From: Tepidimonas sp. UBA997
GTDB lineage: Bacteria; Pseudomonadota; Gammaproteobacteria; Burkholderiales; Burkholderiaceae_C
Direction of reading: 5' to 3'
DNA length: 49,678 nt
Assembly (NCBI GenBank): GCA_002291945.1
Contig: DBAZ01000063.1
Location: 34,446-84,123, forward strand
A program made the position numbers and the translations under genes. Below, one piece after another: positions 48,661 through 49,678 of the stretch (position 1 is the first letter of the stretch; the number at the start of each line of letters is the position of its first letter). Under the pieces are notes generated by a model. The model was not told the DNA's origin. It did not search any database and worked only from the letters and a program-made list of their open reading frames with translations.

Positions 48661-49218
48661 ATGGAAGCCTTCCTTATTTCCACCGGCTTGGTGGCGCTGG
48701 CCGAAATGGGCGACAAAACCCAGTTGCTGGCCCTCTTGCTGGCGGCCCGTTTTCGCAAGCCCTGGCCCATCGTCTGGGGCATTTTCCTGGCCACCCTGGT
48801 CAATCATGCGCTGGCCGGCTGGCTCGGCCTGCTGATGGCTCGCTGGCTCACTGACGACCTGCTGCGCTGGGTGCTGGGTCTGGGCTTTCTGGCCATGGCG
48901 GTGTGGATGCTGATCCCCGACAAACTGAACGCCCAGCCCGACACCCCGAGCCGCTGGGGCGTGTTTGGCACCACCTGTGTGCTGTTCTTCCTGGCCGAAA
49001 TGGGCGACAAGACCCAGCTTGCCACCGTGGCGCTGGCGGCCCAGTTCAATGCCTGGTTGGCCGTGGTCGTGGGCACCACGCTGGGCATGATGCTGACCAA
49101 CGCACCGGCCGTGTGGCTGGGCGACCGCATGGCGCACCGCTTGCCGGTGCGGGCCATCCACATCGGCGCTGCAGCCGTGCTGGCGCTGCTGGGCGTCTGG
49201 GCTTTGTGGGGCTGGTAA
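48661..49218 (+). CDS. TMEM165/GDT1 (UPF0016) family manganese exporter
   Basis: A 185-aa inner-membrane protein with six helices. The two family signatures are present: GLVALAEMGDKTQLLALLL near residue 10 and LFFLAEMGDKTQLATVALA near 110. The acidic E-x-G-D-K-T motifs bind divalent cation in the membrane. Bacterial relatives export Mn2+ and protect against its excess. The ATG at 48661 follows the riboswitch region; the frame running upstream to 48517 passes through the aptamer and is not credible. The Mn2+ riboswitch upstream supports the substrate. Confidence 0.93.
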   Translation: MEAFLISTGLVALAEMGDKTQLLALLLAARFRKPWPIVWGIFLATLVNHALAGWLGLLMARWLTDDLLRWVLGLGFLAMAVWMLIPDKLNAQPDTPSRWGVFGTTCVLFFLAEMGDKTQLATVALAAQFNAWLAVVVGTTLGMMLTNAPAVWLGDRMAHRLPVRAIHIGAAAVLALLGVWALWGW

Positions 49219-49239
49219 TTCAGCGGCTGCGGGCCAAGG

Positions 49240-49575
49240 TCAGGACACCACCTTGGCAAATACGTCGCCCAGCCGCTGCTGCAGGCGGTGGCGGATCCAC
49301 CAGAGCAAAATCAGGCTCGGGATGACCATCAGCGTCGTGATGACGTAGAACCAGGCCCAACTGTCCAGCCACGTGACCAAGGTGCCGCTGGCCATGGCGA
49401 CCGACGTCCGCCCCAGGTTGCTGACCGAAGCCAGCAAGGCGTACTGGGTGGCGGTATAGACCTGGCTCGTCAGGTAGGAAATGAAGGACACGTAAGCCAC
49501 GGTAGCGAAGGCCGTGGTCAGGGTGTCAACCAGTTCGGCGTAGATGAACAGGTAGAGGTTGGGCCCGATCCCCGG
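49240..49575 (-). pseudogene. ampG: AmpG-like permease, C-terminal part only, interrupted by an insertion
   Basis: The frame reads IGPNLYLFIYAELVDTLTTA, then FATVAYVSFISYLTSQVYTA, TQYALLASVSNLGRTSVAMA and SLILLWWIRHRLQQRL: the last membrane helices of an AmpG/PAT-type muropeptide permease. AmpG has about 400-500 residues, so the N-terminal three quarters are missing on the right. The start of the readable frame (WPSVGEFGW) comes from repeat sequence at 49577 onward, not from AmpG. The rest of the gene is cut off or displaced by an insertion sequence. Confidence 0.72.
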
Positions 49576-49576
49576 C

Positions 49577-49678
49577 GGCCACCCAAACTCCCCCACTGAT
49601 GGCCACCTCAAACTCCCCCACCTGAGTTGATCGGGGACAGGGGGTAAACGCCGGCACCGCTGGCACCTGTTGGCAGGA
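49577..49678. mobile_element. Putative insertion-sequence end (IS21-like), continuing beyond the window
   Basis: Two near-identical 24-bp units follow each other: GGCCACCCAAACTCCCCCAC-TGAT (49577-49600) and GGCCACCTCAAACTCCCCCA-CCTGA (49601-49625). Repeated CAAACTCCCCCA and GGCCA blocks resemble the multiple terminal repeats of IS21-family elements, as I recall them. AmpG coding sequence stops where they start. The transposase genes would lie to the right, outside this window. Family assignment is tentative. Confidence 0.5.

Overview
The window looks like a chromosomal segment of a betaproteobacterium of the order Burkholderiales, most likely Comamonadaceae or a close relative. The evidence is the uniformly high GC with little intergenic space, a leucine/isovalerate (liu) operon, a ubiquinone-pathway Coq7, a double-length UvrA of the kind I recall from this order, and structured short repeats inside coding regions. 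This placement is inferred from gene content; no rRNA or tRNA gene is present to confirm it. Most of the window is ordinary, dense core genome. No CRISPR array, prophage or complete defence island is visible.

Layout. 1-5349 (-): a giant UvrA excinuclease that runs off the left edge and carries several in-frame repeat insertions. 5445-8072: universal stress protein, a 7TM-DISM diguanylate cyclase and a DUF1289 protein. 8094-14517 (-): liuB-liuC-liuD-(DUF4160-DUF2442)-liuE for leucine breakdown through methylcrotonyl-CoA, with a divergent AraC-type regulator (14647-15687). 15736-18299 (+): PhoX phosphatase coupled to a TPR protein, closed by a strong terminator. 18442-20499 (-): three small genes, two related to DUF2325, behind a near-consensus Fur box, suggesting an iron-responsive cassette of unknown function. 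20578-24209: a CorC/HlyC-type membrane protein, a chimeric remnant of restriction/nuclease genes and an FAD-dependent oxidoreductase.

24288-32944 is mostly on the minus strand: HtpX protease, PyrC, a LysR regulator, an Atm1-like ABC exporter, an atypical SDR, an EamA transporter, a spermidine-synthase-like protein and a TatD nuclease, with a divergent acyl-CoA thioesterase. A ~200 bp imperfect inverted repeat fills the gap between tatD and the next SDR. 33170-38473 holds that SDR, a thiolase, a secreted protein, a 2OG-Fe dioxygenase, a DUF2189 membrane protein and a Na/Pi cotransporter. 38944-42817 (+) is a periplasmic copper cluster: a Cys/His-rich exported protein, a TolC-like protein, a multicopper oxidase and a DUF411-CusF fusion, without the RND pump genes. 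42893-47313 holds coq7, an OsmC protein, ilvA behind a palindrome/promoter/terminator leader, and cobS-cobC. 47373-49218 holds a cytosolic-type 5'-nucleotidase and a Mn2+ riboswitch (yybP-ykoY) controlling a TMEM165/UPF0016 exporter. At the right edge an AmpG-like gene is cut by what looks like an insertion-sequence end.

The most unusual signals are: (1) two 68-bp stem-loops inside uvrA, each a 21-bp stem around a conserved 26-nt loop, with different but still paired stems and the same reading frame; (2) a second structured repeat inserted in frame in both uvrA and the liuD biotin carboxylase; (3) the Fur-box DUF2325 cassette; (4) the long inverted repeat at 32947-33145; and (5) the ilvA leader.
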